Notes under the pieces: model-generated
Seen by the model: only the letters and a program-made list of their open reading frames with translations
The model's database searches: none
What the model was told of the DNA's origin: nothing
Assembly (NCBI GenBank): GCA_001593925.1
Contig: LUCD01000006.1
Span: forward strand, 1-19,732
Source: Candidatus Bathyarchaeota archaeon B26-1
GTDB lineage: Archaea > Thermoproteota > Bathyarchaeia > Bathyarchaeales > B26-1
Length of the DNA stretch: 19,732 nucleotides
Direction: 5' to 3'
Shown: piece after piece, positions 6,201 through 14,131 of the stretch
Position numbering within the stretch: position 1 is the stretch's first letter
Layout of the letters: the number at the start of each line of letters is the position of its first letter
Made by a program: the position numbers and the translations under genes

Positions 6201-6266
6201 CGGCCTTCATCTAAAAGTGGAAGGGTGGAAGAGGCAGTCGCGTGGAGGTGACCGAGGATTCCTCTG

Positions 6267-6683
6267 ATGGTCTACACTTTTCTGAAGAGGGCCGTGGAGA
6301 AGTACGGTCGTCCCGTTACGACTTCCGAGGTTGAGGATGTTGCTAGGGAGATTCTCCCCATGTGTGTTGACCATGTTGTTCATCATTTGGTGGAGCTTCA
6401 TGCTAAGGGGCTGGTTGAGAAGAGATGGGATGGTGAGAGGGGAGCCTTCGTCTGGAGCCCTCGGATGGAATGTACGGTTGAGGAGCTGGCTGAGAAGTAT
6501 CCGGAACTCTACATAGACTCACTCTATTATCACGCTGTTAGGGAGGCCTTAGGCCGGCCCGTCTCAATCGAGGAGGTTATGGAGATACTCTACAGAATCT
6601 CAGGAGGCTCTTCTAAAAGGCTCTCCATTGCCGAGGTCAAGAGAAGACTCAAAGAGAAAAGGCGGGCTGCGTTGATCCCTTAA
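6267..6683 (+). CDS. Probable winged-helix-like protein, unknown function
   Basis: This 138-residue basic, mostly helical protein belongs to no family I recognise. The first half (residues 1-65: FLKRAVEKYGRPVTTSEVEDVAREIL, then VDHVVHHLVELHAKGLVEKRW and a strand FVWSP) has the helix-helix-wing pattern of a winged-helix DNA-binding domain. The second half, around YHAVREALGRPVSIEEVMEIL, repeats a similar GRPVS/T-E-V pattern, so it may be two related modules. The C-terminus is very basic (VKRRLKEKRRAAL). The ATG at 6267 lies 15 nt from the ribosome site GGAGGTGA, which is unusually far. An in-frame ATT at 6258 has ideal 6-nt spacing and would add three residues. It precedes the HMG-CoA reductase gene by 62 nt. 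Confidence 0.7.
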   Translation: MVYTFLKRAVEKYGRPVTTSEVEDVAREILPMCVDHVVHHLVELHAKGLVEKRWDGERGAFVWSPRMECTVEELAEKYPELYIDSLYYHAVREALGRPVSIEEVMEILYRISGGSSKRLSIAEVKRRLKEKRRAALIP

Positions 6684-6745
6684 AGCTCCCGCTCTTTCGT
6701 TAAACTCTTATGTTGATCATGCGTAGTCTCTAATGAGGAGTCTAT

Positions 6746-8014
6746 ATGAGGACATCTAGGATTTCGGGATTCTATAAGTTGAGTCCGGAGGAGAGGCTTC
6801 GCATAGTTAAGGAGTTCGCGGGTCTGACGGATGAGGAGGCGTCCCTACTGCGGGACACGGGCTCCCTGAAGATCGACTTGGCCGACCGGATGATCGAGAA
6901 CGTTATTGGGGCGTTCCCAATACCGCTTGGAGTAGCGGTGAACTTCTTGATAAACGGTAGGGACTACTTGATCCCTATGGCGATAGAGGAGCCTTCAGTG
7001 GTCGCGGCCGCGAGCTACGGCGCCAAGATGGCTAGGGAAGGCGGAGGAATCTTCACGAGTAGCACGGAACCAATCATGATAGGGCAGATTCAGTCTGTGG
7101 GGATAAAGGACCCCTATAGGGCGAAGATGAGTATTCTAGAAGCCAAGGATGAGATTCTCAAGAAGGCTAACGAGCAGGATCCTATCCTCGTATCTCTCGG
7201 GGGAGGCGCTAAGGACTTGAGGGTTAAGGTGATCGACACGATGGTTGGGCCGATGGTGATCACTGAGCTCTTGGTGGACTGTAGGGACGCTATGGGAGCG
7301 AACGCAGTTAACACGATGGCTGAGGCTGTAGCCCCCCTGATTGAGCGTGTAACGAAGGGAAGGGTTTACCTGAGGATAATCTCAAACTTGGCCACTATGC
7401 GCTTAGCGAGGGCTTGGGCCGTCATTCCGAAGGAGGCCGTCGGCGGCGAGGAGGTCGTCGACGGCATAGTGAACGCCTACGCCTTTGCGGCCGCTGATCC
7501 TTACAGAGCGGCGACGCATAACAAGGGAATATTGAACGGCGTTATAGCGGTCGTTATAGCCACGGGTAACGACCATAGGGCGGTTGAGGCTGGAGCCCAC
7601 GCTTACGCCGCGATCTCAGGCCGTTACCTCCCATTATCGGTCTGGGAGAAGAACGAGGACGGAGACCTCGTCGGCTCCCTCGAGATGCCCATACCCGTGG
7701 GGATCGTTGGGGGAGCGACCAAGGTCCACCCGATAGCTAAGATCGCCTTGAAGATACTCGGCGTCAAGTCGGCCCGTGAACTGAGCGAGATAATGGCGGC
7801 CGTCGGCCTAGTCCAGAACCTAGCGGCCTTGAGGGCTCTAGCGCACGAGGGAATCCAGAGGGGACACATGTCGCTCCACGCTAGGAACATAGCGATCATG
7901 GCGGGGGCAACCGGGGACCTCATCGACATAATAGCCGAGAGGATGGTTGAGGAGAGGAAGATAAGGATAGATAGGGCGAAGGAGCTCCTAGAAGAGTATA
8001 CGCGGTCCTCCTAA
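6746..8014 (+). CDS. mvaA: HMG-CoA reductase, class II type
   Basis: This enzyme reduces 3-hydroxy-3-methylglutaryl-CoA to mevalonate, the committed step to archaeal isoprenoid lipids. At 422 residues with no membrane segments, it resembles the Pseudomonas mevalonii/class II enzymes. Shared features are an N-terminus of FYKLSPEERL, then ENVIGAFPIPLGVAVNF and EEPSVVAAAS (catalytic Glu near 82), and DCRDAMGANAVNT (around 178-190). Further on come ATHNKGILNG with catalytic Lys260, ATGNDHRAVE with Asp276, and GHMSLHARN with the general acid His378. The DCRDAMGAN form and the C-terminal His in LHAR separate it from class I, which most Thermoproteota use. The ATG is preceded by GAGGAG 6 nt upstream. 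Cofactor preference (often NADH in class II) cannot be read with confidence. Confidence 0.95.
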   Translation: MRTSRISGFYKLSPEERLRIVKEFAGLTDEEASLLRDTGSLKIDLADRMIENVIGAFPIPLGVAVNFLINGRDYLIPMAIEEPSVVAAASYGAKMAREGGGIFTSSTEPIMIGQIQSVGIKDPYRAKMSILEAKDEILKKANEQDPILVSLGGGAKDLRVKVIDTMVGPMVITELLVDCRDAMGANAVNTMAEAVAPLIERVTKGRVYLRIISNLATMRLARAWAVIPKEAVGGEEVVDGIVNAYAFAAADPYRAATHNKGILNGVIAVVIATGNDHRAVEAGAHAYAAISGRYLPLSVWEKNEDGDLVGSLEMPIPVGIVGGATKVHPIAKIALKILGVKSARELSEIMAAVGLVQNLAALRALAHEGIQRGHMSLHARNIAIMAGATGDLIDIIAERMVEERKIRIDRAKELLEEYTRSS

Positions 8015-8065
8015 AGGGCGTCATGGAAAAGAGGAGACCGAAGCCTCCCAAAGGGAGACCGAGAA

Positions 8066-9109
8066 GTGGCTACGCTCTTCTTCCTACTCTCCGGCGAGAA
8101 TCCTACCCTCCCGAGCTCCGAGGCAAGGGCGATACTGGAGGCAGAAGGCTTCAGGTACGACGTGCTGGAGGAGCTGACCCAGCTCCTGAGGGTTGAGGCT
8201 GACCCTGAATGCGTAAGACGTATCTCGTCTAGGTCTTCCCTGGTTAGGGTCTGCGGACTGGAGCTCTTCAACTGCGAGGCCGATCTAGGAGTGATCCTCG
8301 AAGAGGCTGGGAGAACGGTCTTCGACCCCTTGATTGGGGAGGGGGAGACCTTCGCCGTTAGGGTTAGGAGGGTTAGAGGAGCCTCGCCCGCCCTGAGCTG
8401 CATGACCTTGGAGAGGAAGATCGGGGAAAGGATTCTGAAGAGGGTTAGCGGTGCCAAGGTTGACCTGAAAGAGCCCGAGAAGACCTTCTTCGGGATTTTA
8501 ACCGACCGCCGCTTCGTCTTCGGCCTCAAGCTGGCGGAGATTAAGCCGAAGGAGTTCGTGGAGAGAAGCCCTAGGAGGAGAGCCTTCTTCCACCCCGTAG
8601 CCATGCCGGCGAAGCTCGCGAGGTGCATGGTGAACCTAGCCCAACCGAGGAGGGGCGAGGTCGTCTTGGACCCTTTCTGCGGGACGGGTAGCATCCTCTT
8701 GGAGGCAGGTCTCATCGGATGCAGAGTCTTGGGCTTCGATGTGAAGAGGCGTATGGTTGAGGGAACCCTCAGGAACCTAGCCCGGTACGGGGTGAATCCC
8801 GTTGGGGTTCTCGTCGGCGACGCCCGTCGTCTACCACTCATCAGTTGTAAGGTGGACTGCGTCGTAACGGATCCTCCATACGGGGTCTCGGCGACCACCC
8901 TGCGGCTTGACCCGCTCGTCGTCTACGAGTCCTTCCTCTCCTCGATCGTTGATCACCTGAAGAGAGGTAGGAGAATCTGCTTGGCAGCTCCGAAGACCCT
9001 GCGCATCAGCGAGGTTGGCGTCGCTCTAGGCCTCAGACACGTCGAATCACACTTTATATACGTCCATAGGAGGTTGACTAGGGAGGTAGCCGTCTTCGAG
9101 AGGGCTTAA
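8066..9109 (+). CDS. trmG10: tRNA (guanine-10-N2) methyltransferase, THUMP type
   Basis: This protein methylates guanosine 10 of tRNA, giving m2G or m2,2G that stabilises the D-arm fold. An N-terminal THUMP-like region (about residues 1-165) precedes a Rossmann methyltransferase. The methyltransferase shows the SAM-binding VLDPFCGTGSILLEA (about 201-214), the acidic strand end FDVKRRMVEG, and the catalytic N6/N2-type motif TDPPYG (268-273). The order THUMP, SAM site, DPPY and the 347-residue length match archaeal TrmG10/Trm11. A different THUMP methyltransferase specificity such as Trm14 (G6) cannot be excluded, but the size favours G10. The start is GTG 8066 behind GGGAGA. RNase Z begins 3 nt after its stop, so the two tRNA enzymes are co-transcribed. 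Confidence 0.9.
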   Translation: MATLFFLLSGENPTLPSSEARAILEAEGFRYDVLEELTQLLRVEADPECVRRISSRSSLVRVCGLELFNCEADLGVILEEAGRTVFDPLIGEGETFAVRVRRVRGASPALSCMTLERKIGERILKRVSGAKVDLKEPEKTFFGILTDRRFVFGLKLAEIKPKEFVERSPRRRAFFHPVAMPAKLARCMVNLAQPRRGEVVLDPFCGTGSILLEAGLIGCRVLGFDVKRRMVEGTLRNLARYGVNPVGVLVGDARRLPLISCKVDCVVTDPPYGVSATTLRLDPLVVYESFLSSIVDHLKRGRRICLAAPKTLRISEVGVALGLRHVESHFIYVHRRLTREVAVFERA

Positions 9110-9112
9110 CGT

Positions 9113-10030
9113 ATGAGCATGAGGATAACGTTTCTGGGAACTTCAGCGAGCGTCCCTACCGTTGAGAGGAACCTCCCAGCCGTGGCTCTGAGGAGGAACG
9201 GCGAACTCATACTCTTCGACTGCGGCGAGGGAACCCAACGCCAGATGATCCGAGCTAAGATCGGCTTCAACAGGGAGACGAAGGTCCTCATAACGCACAT
9301 GCACGGAGACCACGTTCTAGGGTTACCCGGTCTAATCCAGACGATGTCCCTCTACGGGAGAACCCGAGACCTAAACGTCTATGGCCCCCCGGGCGTAAAG
9401 GCCTTTCTCGAAGCTATCTTAGAGACCGTACGCTTCAAGCTGGTCTTCAAGATACGCGTCCACGAGGTCGGTGAAGGAACGGTCTGTAGAGGAGGGGGAT
9501 ACACTATACACGCGGCTTGGGCCGAACACACGGTCCCAACATTGGCGTACGCCCTCGTGGAGGACCTCCGCCCTGGAAGGTTCAACCCGGAGAAGGCCGC
9601 CGCGCACGGAGTTCCGAAGGGTCCCTTATGGTCTAAACTTCAAAGGGGCCAGGAGGTTAGGCTTGAGGACGGCCGCGTCGTCAAGCCTGAGGACGTTTTA
9701 GGCCCGAAACGGCCGGGGAGGAAGATAACCTACATATGCGATACTAGGCCCTCTGAGAGGCTGTTGAGGCTGGCTGAGAACTCGGACGTTCTGATATATG
9801 AGGCTACGTTCTCCGACGATCTCGCTGAGAGAGCCCGCGAGGATATGCACTCAACGGCTGGCGAGGCCGCCCTATTTGCGGTTAAGGCTGGTGTGAGGCT
9901 CCTAGTGCTGACCCATATAAGCGCCCGCTACTCCGACCCGGCGATCCTACTCCAACAGGCCAGAAGGGTCTTCCCGAACGTCAAGGTAGCCGAGGACCTC
10001 ATGACCTTAGATGTTCCTTTCCGCGAGTAG
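9113..10030 (+). CDS. rnz: Ribonuclease Z (tRNA 3'-endonuclease)
   Basis: This metallo-beta-lactamase-fold endonuclease trims the 3' trailer of precursor tRNA. The protein is 305 residues, the usual short RNase Z length. It begins MRITFLGTSASVPT and has the zinc motif THMHGDHVLG with His62, His64, Asp66 and His67. Other metal ligands are His139 in AEHTVPTLAY, Asp210 in ICDTRPS and His268 in LTHISARY, with HSTA at about 246-249. The insertion between about residues 145 and 205 (PEKAAAHGVPKGPLW, GPKRPGRK) is characteristic of RNase Z. All three tRNAs here encode CCA, so its product would need no CCA addition. The start may be ATG 9113 or ATG 9119. Confidence 0.96.
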   Translation: MSMRITFLGTSASVPTVERNLPAVALRRNGELILFDCGEGTQRQMIRAKIGFNRETKVLITHMHGDHVLGLPGLIQTMSLYGRTRDLNVYGPPGVKAFLEAILETVRFKLVFKIRVHEVGEGTVCRGGGYTIHAAWAEHTVPTLAYALVEDLRPGRFNPEKAAAHGVPKGPLWSKLQRGQEVRLEDGRVVKPEDVLGPKRPGRKITYICDTRPSERLLRLAENSDVLIYEATFSDDLAERAREDMHSTAGEAALFAVKAGVRLLVLTHISARYSDPAILLQQARRVFPNVKVAEDLMTLDVPFRE

Positions 10031-10101
10031 AACCTTAGACAGTTGAGAAAGGTTTTATTGAAGGAAAGCAGACTCCTGAATCTGGTCTGTCCTTCTGTGG
10101 C

Positions 10102-11223
10102 GTGGTGGAGGGCTTGCTCACCCATAGGGAACGTTGCATAAGAAGCATACTGCTGGAGGAGCCCGACAGGATTCCTCTCTCGCTGAACATCCGAACCGAA
10201 CTCTACAAGGCTCTGAAGGAGGCGTTAGGCGTCGCGGAGGAGGGCGAGGAAGGCCACATAAAGGTCTGTGAGAAGCTGGGCGTCGACACTCTAAATACAG
10301 GTTTGAGGCTCAAAGGAGGCTACCTACCCGAGGAGGCCGAGTTGAAGGAGGGGCCCTACGGGCCAGCCTACACGACGGGGTTCAAGGGCAGGTTCGAGGT
10401 TAGGACGAACATCTGGGGGGTTGAGAGCATATGGGCCCCAGACCACACATACACCTACACCTTCATAAGCCATCCGTTGAAGAAGATCGACTTGGAGGAT
10501 TATGTTTGGCCGGAAGTGGACGAGAGGGCGGCGGACGAGGTTAGGAGGCTCAGGAGGAGATACGATGACTACTGCCTCAGGGGTGGAGTCACGCACCTTT
10601 GGGAGGTCGCGTGGCAGCTGGCAGGGTTCAACGAGATCATAAGGATGATGTTCACGAACCCTAGCTATGTGGAGAAGGTTCTGGACGGACTCCACAAGAT
10701 AAGGATGGAGGAGGCATCAATACTCTGCGAGGAGGGGGTCGACGTGATAGTTGATGGAGACGACGTCGGGATGCAGAAGGGGATGATGATGTCGCCTACG
10801 ATGTGGAGGCGGTTCCTAAAACCTAGATACGCTGAGCTAATCGACCTCTGCCACAGGAAAGGCGCCTTCTTCCACTTCCACAGCGACGGATGGATAAAGC
10901 CGATCATACCGGACCTCGTAGAGATCGGCGTCGACATCTTAAACCCCGTTCAACCAGAATGCATGGACCCGGCTGAGGTTAAGAAGCTCTACGGAGACGA
11001 ACTATGCCTAGACGGGACTATAGGTGTACAGAGCACCCTACCCTTCGGCACACCGGAGGATGTGGCCAGAGAGGTCAAGGAGAGGATATCTGAGCTGGGG
11101 CCTTCGGGGCTGATCTTGGGGCCCACACACGCCATGCAACCGGACGTACCAGTAGAGAACATCCTAACCATGTACAAGACCGCCCTAAAGTATGGTTGGA
11201 ACACCAAGAGGAGGGTGATATAG
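10102..11223 (+). CDS. UroD-like (COG0407) protein, possible corrinoid/methyl-transfer enzyme
   Basis: This 373-residue TIM-barrel protein belongs to the uroporphyrinogen decarboxylase/methyltransferase superfamily. It opens with THRERCIRSILLEEPDRIPL, the common start of the uncharacterised family members. It carries HFHSDGWI (258-265), a GDDVG loop (219-223), NPVQPECMD (281-289) and the terminal GPTHAMQPDVPVENI. True HemE proteins have an N-terminal MRQAGR substrate loop, which is missing here, and no haem genes are nearby. Some relatives move methyl groups between methylated compounds, corrinoids and coenzyme M. The HxHSDG segment could be a metal or substrate site, but the substrate is unknown. 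Start candidates are GTG 10102, GTG 10105 and TTG 10114; an AT-rich box near 10050 may be its promoter. Confidence 0.85.
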   Translation: MVEGLLTHRERCIRSILLEEPDRIPLSLNIRTELYKALKEALGVAEEGEEGHIKVCEKLGVDTLNTGLRLKGGYLPEEAELKEGPYGPAYTTGFKGRFEVRTNIWGVESIWAPDHTYTYTFISHPLKKIDLEDYVWPEVDERAADEVRRLRRRYDDYCLRGGVTHLWEVAWQLAGFNEIIRMMFTNPSYVEKVLDGLHKIRMEEASILCEEGVDVIVDGDDVGMQKGMMMSPTMWRRFLKPRYAELIDLCHRKGAFFHFHSDGWIKPIIPDLVEIGVDILNPVQPECMDPAEVKKLYGDELCLDGTIGVQSTLPFGTPEDVAREVKERISELGPSGLILGPTHAMQPDVPVENILTMYKTALKYGWNTKRRVI

Positions 11224-11268
11224 GTTAGCCTTGAACTTTTCCGGCGAGACCCCTCCTATTTTGCGCCT

Positions 11269-12132
11269 TCAAGGTTGTTTCACCAGTATGTCGAGGACGA
11301 TCTGGTAGAACCGCGGCCCCACCGTCCGAACGACCTTCCCGTGAGCCACCGTGAATCTTGCTTCTAGGCTTCTAAGCCTCTCGGAGACCTTCCACTCAAC
11401 TTTCCTAACCGGGTTCTCACCTTTAGAGGCGTGCTCAAAGTCATAATAGTGGATCCATCCTCCCTGCTTCTTCAGGGCCTCTAGGGCGTATTTCAGGTAT
11501 TTGTAGGCTTTTTCGGGCAGAGGCATGAGAACGCGGTCGGCAACCCTCCTCAACCGCTCCAAGATCACGTCTTTAGCGTCTCCTTCGATAGGTTCAACCA
11601 CGCCCTCAACCCTGTTTAGCCTTACGTTCTCTCTCATGTAGCGTACGGCGTCTGGGTTTATGTCGATCGAGTAGACCTTCCTAGCCTTGGAGTGTCTGGC
11701 TATCATTATGGAGTAGCACCCGACGCCGGAGAACATGTTGACAACGGTCTCCCCTTCCCTTACTAGGCGGGCTATCCTCATCCTCTCGTTTAGGAGCCTC
11801 GGTGAGAAGTAGCATCTCTTCAAATCGACCTTGAACAGGCATCCAAACTCCCTGTGAACCGTCTCGGTCTTCCTCTCGCCAGCCACCCACTCGAGGCCTC
11901 GTATACGCAGGTCTCCATGAATCGGAGTAACCTGCCTAAGAACCGTACTCACATGTTTATGGGTCTCCATTATCGCCTCAGCTATGAGCCGGCTCTTCTC
12001 GACGAGGCTCTCCGGAACTTTTATGACGGCTATGTCCCCAACGATGTCGTAAGACCTGTACACGAGGCTCAGCTCGGAGGGGGTGAGCACAGCCTCCAGT
12101 TTCTCCTTCAAGCCGCGTCTAGCTTTAGGCAT
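11269..12132 (-). CDS. trm5: tRNA (guanine-37-N1) methyltransferase, Trm5 family
   Basis: This enzyme methylates G37 next to the anticodon, preventing frameshifts. From the ATG at 12132, behind GGAGGAG with 8-nt spacing, the protein is 287 residues and starts MPKARRGLKEKLEAVL. The reading frame stays open for 44 codons upstream, but only to a TTG inside the divergent promoter, so the shorter start is preferred. Motifs are YDIVGDIAVIKVP in the N-terminal part, the Trm5 signature YFSPRLLNERMRIA (from about 108), SAM-binding VVNMFSGVGCYS (130-141), SIDINPDAVRYMRENVRLN, and the catalytic-loop MPLPEKA (203-209). The family also holds Taw22/Trm5a enzymes that add the wyosine methyl; the size resembles Trm5b. 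It converges on the UroD-like gene. Confidence 0.93.
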   Translation of the reverse strand: MPKARRGLKEKLEAVLTPSELSLVYRSYDIVGDIAVIKVPESLVEKSRLIAEAIMETHKHVSTVLRQVTPIHGDLRIRGLEWVAGERKTETVHREFGCLFKVDLKRCYFSPRLLNERMRIARLVREGETVVNMFSGVGCYSIMIARHSKARKVYSIDINPDAVRYMRENVRLNRVEGVVEPIEGDAKDVILERLRRVADRVLMPLPEKAYKYLKYALEALKKQGGWIHYYDFEHASKGENPVRKVEWKVSERLRSLEARFTVAHGKVVRTVGPRFYQIVLDILVKQP

Positions 12133-12230
12133 CTTTGAGGCTCCTCCGGTCTTATCGAGTGAGGATGCTCCTAACGTTCCTTTCGGGTCTACATACCTGA
12201 GCTTCCGGCTTCCTCTTAGGGAATTCTTGA

Positions 12231-12246
12231 AAACTGTTTTAAGTTT
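12231..12246. promoter_or_regulatory. Shared divergent promoter of trm5 and transketolase
   Basis: AAACT and AGTTT form an inverted repeat around an AT-rich core (GTTTTA) that reads as a TATA-like box on both strands. To the right, transcription would start near 12268, close to a GTG at 12272 and before ATG 12305. To the left, a start near 12210 would give Trm5 a leader of about 80 nt. Confidence 0.4.
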
Positions 12247-12304
12247 AGAGCTTTCTCTAATCAATTATTCGGTGAAGGGACTTGGTTACGGGGCGAATCT
12301 ACTC

Positions 12305-13171
12305 ATGGTTAGGTTAGGGTGTAAGGGCGAGGGCGAAGTCTTCCACAGCGACGAGCTTGTGGCTAGGCTACGCAGGATCGCCCTCCAGCTGAGGCGTGAC
12401 GTTCTCAAGATGACGACGAAGGCCGGTTCAGGCCATCCCGGAGGCTCCCTCTCGGCGGCGGACATCATAACAGCCCTTTACTTTCACCACCTACGGCACG
12501 ACCCGAAGAACCCGAAGTGGGAGGACAGGGATAGGTTCATACTCTCTAAGGGCCACTCATGCCCTGTCCTCTACGCAGCTCTAGCCCGGTGCGGATACTT
12601 CCCCGTGGAGGAGCTCTGGAGGCTCAGGAAGATCGGAAGCATGTTGCAGGGCCACCCCGACATGCTCAAGACTCCGGGAGTCGAGGCTTCCACGGGAAAC
12701 CTCGGCCAAGGCCTCTCCATAGGGATCGGTATGGCCTTGGCGGCGAGGCTCGACGGGAAGGACTACAGGGTCTACGTGATGCTAGGGGATGGTGAACTCG
12801 ATGAGGGGCAGGTCTGGGAGGCCGCCATGGCCGCCTCGCATTTTCGCCTAAACAACATAACGGCTATAGTTGATTATAACGGGTTGCAGCTCGACGGCTT
12901 CACCGAGGACATCATGTCCCTAGAGCCTTTAGCCGAGAAGTGGAGGGCCTTCGGGTGGCACACCATAGAGATCGACGGCCACAACATGCGTCAGATACTC
13001 GACGCCCTAGACATGGCCGTCATGGTTAAGGGTAAGCCGACGGCGATCATAGCCCACACAGTCAAGGGGAAGGGGGTATCATTCATGGAGAACCGTGTCG
13101 AGTTCCACGGGAAAGCCCTAACCGAGGAGCAGCTCAGAAAGGCCCTAGAGGAGTTGAGGTGGGAAGGTTGA
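12305..13171 (+). CDS. Transketolase, N-terminal (TPP-binding) subunit
   Basis: This is the thiamine-diphosphate half of a split transketolase, which moves two-carbon units between sugar phosphates in pentose synthesis. It has GSGHPGGSLSAADI (from about residue 41), the SKGHS histidine (about 85), the TPP/magnesium motif GDGELDEGQVWEA (161-173) with Asn in VDYNGLQLDG, and ends near KALEELRWEG. The ATG at 12305 (288 residues) gives the typical N-terminus before LRRIALQLRRDVLKM. A GTG at 12272 would add 11 residues and suits a leaderless message, so it is an alternative. Archaea commonly encode transketolase as two genes of this size, and the C-terminal partner follows with overlap. Confidence 0.93.
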   Translation: MVRLGCKGEGEVFHSDELVARLRRIALQLRRDVLKMTTKAGSGHPGGSLSAADIITALYFHHLRHDPKNPKWEDRDRFILSKGHSCPVLYAALARCGYFPVEELWRLRKIGSMLQGHPDMLKTPGVEASTGNLGQGLSIGIGMALAARLDGKDYRVYVMLGDGELDEGQVWEAAMAASHFRLNNITAIVDYNGLQLDGFTEDIMSLEPLAEKWRAFGWHTIEIDGHNMRQILDALDMAVMVKGKPTAIIAHTVKGKGVSFMENRVEFHGKALTEEQLRKALEELRWEG

Positions 13172-14130
13172 GGGAGAAAGCATATACCCGGGACGCTTAC
13201 GGGAGAACCCTCATCGAGCTGGGCCGAATCCGCAAGGAGATCGTGGTTCTAGACGCTGACCTCTCCACGTCGACGAGGACGGCGTGGTTCGGAAGGGAGT
13301 TTCCAGACCGCTTCTTCAACTTTGGGGTCGCCGAGGCGAACATGATGTCCGCGGCGGCTGGGTTAGCCTCGAGCGGGAAGATACCTTTTGTCAGCACCTT
13401 CGCCGTCTTCGCCACCGGGAGGGCTTACAACCAATACAGGACATCCATAGCGTACCCAAACTTGAACGTTAAGATCGTTGCAACTCACAGCGGGATAAGC
13501 GTCGGCGAGGACGGCCCAACCCACTTCTGCATAGAGGACATAGCGATCATGAGAGCCCTACCGAACACGACGGTTCTCGTCCCAGCCGACGCCGTGGAGA
13601 CTGAGGCCGCCGTCAAGGCCTCCGTGGATCATTATGGACCCGTCTACATCCGCCTCAGCAGACCTAAGCTCCCAGTGATCTACGAGGAAGGCTACAGGTG
13701 GAGAGGAGAGAAGTTAACCTTCCGTATCGGGGGAAGCGTAACCCTGAGGGAAGGAGAGGACGTAACGCTCGTCGCGTCGGGTCTGATGGTCTCTAGAGCC
13801 CTAGACGCCGCGGAGGCCCTCGCAAGGGAGGGTATAGAGGCGGCCGTGATCGACCTCTACTCGATCAAGCCGATAGACAGGGAGACCTTGACTGAGGCCG
13901 CTCGGAGAACGGGAGCCATAGTTACGTGCGAGGAACACAACGTGTGCGGCGGAGTCGGCAGCGCCGTGGCTGAAGTTCTAGTTGAGACCGTGCCCGTCCC
14001 CATGGAGATGGTTGGTGTGAAGGACACCTTCGCGGAGTCCGGGTCGATGGAGGATCTCCTAACAAAGTACGGGTTGACCTCTAAGGACATAGTAGAAGCC
14101 GCTAAGAGAGTCATAAAGAGAAAGTCATGA
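13168..14130 (+). CDS. Transketolase, C-terminal (pyrimidine-binding) subunit
   Basis: This is the second half of the split transketolase, about 320 residues. It begins REKAYTRDAYGRTLIELGR. It contains the pyrimidine-domain glutamate in NFGVAEANMMSAAAG (Glu about 56), the substrate-facing THSGISVGEDGPTH and the C-terminal domain ending in TCEEHNVCGGVGSAVAE. The chosen TTG start overlaps the previous stop (TTGA at 13168-13171), with GAGGTG just upstream inside the N gene. A GTG at 13159 would add three residues. The coupled overlap suits equal production of the two subunits. A DXS or pyruvate dehydrogenase E1-beta identity is less likely because the partner is transketolase-like and no lipoyl enzymes are near. 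Confidence 0.93.
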   Translation: MREKAYTRDAYGRTLIELGRIRKEIVVLDADLSTSTRTAWFGREFPDRFFNFGVAEANMMSAAAGLASSGKIPFVSTFAVFATGRAYNQYRTSIAYPNLNVKIVATHSGISVGEDGPTHFCIEDIAIMRALPNTTVLVPADAVETEAAVKASVDHYGPVYIRLSRPKLPVIYEEGYRWRGEKLTFRIGGSVTLREGEDVTLVASGLMVSRALDAAEALAREGIEAAVIDLYSIKPIDRETLTEAARRTGAIVTCEEHNVCGGVGSAVAEVLVETVPVPMEMVGVKDTFAESGSMEDLLTKYGLTSKDIVEAAKRVIKRKS

Positions 14131-14131
14131 A

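Noticed and set aside
8023..8065. ATG at 8023 (MEKRRPKPPKGRPRSG) as a separate small gene or start of TrmG10
   Set aside because: It is out of frame with TrmG10 and has no ribosome site of its own. Beyond the first codons it shadows TrmG10.
8011..8898. 295-residue minus-strand frame opposite TrmG10
   Set aside because: A long antisense frame of Ser/Leu/Arg/Pro-rich sequence caused by GC-rich codon bias. The plus strand carries the conserved SAM and DPPY motifs.
11229..11274. Inverted repeat CCTTGAA/TTCAAGG between the UroD-like gene and trm5 as a terminator
   Set aside because: Only 7 bp with a 32-nt loop, and it overlaps the trm5 stop. T-rich runs nearby are more likely to end transcription in archaea.
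12133..12264. 44-residue N-terminal extension of Trm5 from TTG 12264
   Set aside because: There is no ribosome site, and the start would lie within the divergent promoter. The ATG at 12132 has GGAGGAG at proper distance and gives a normal family N-terminus.
12083..12304. Extended N-terminus for the transketolase N gene
   Set aside because: It overlaps the start of trm5 and the shared promoter, and the added sequence looks like antisense of Trm5. ATG 12305 or GTG 12272 is far more likely.
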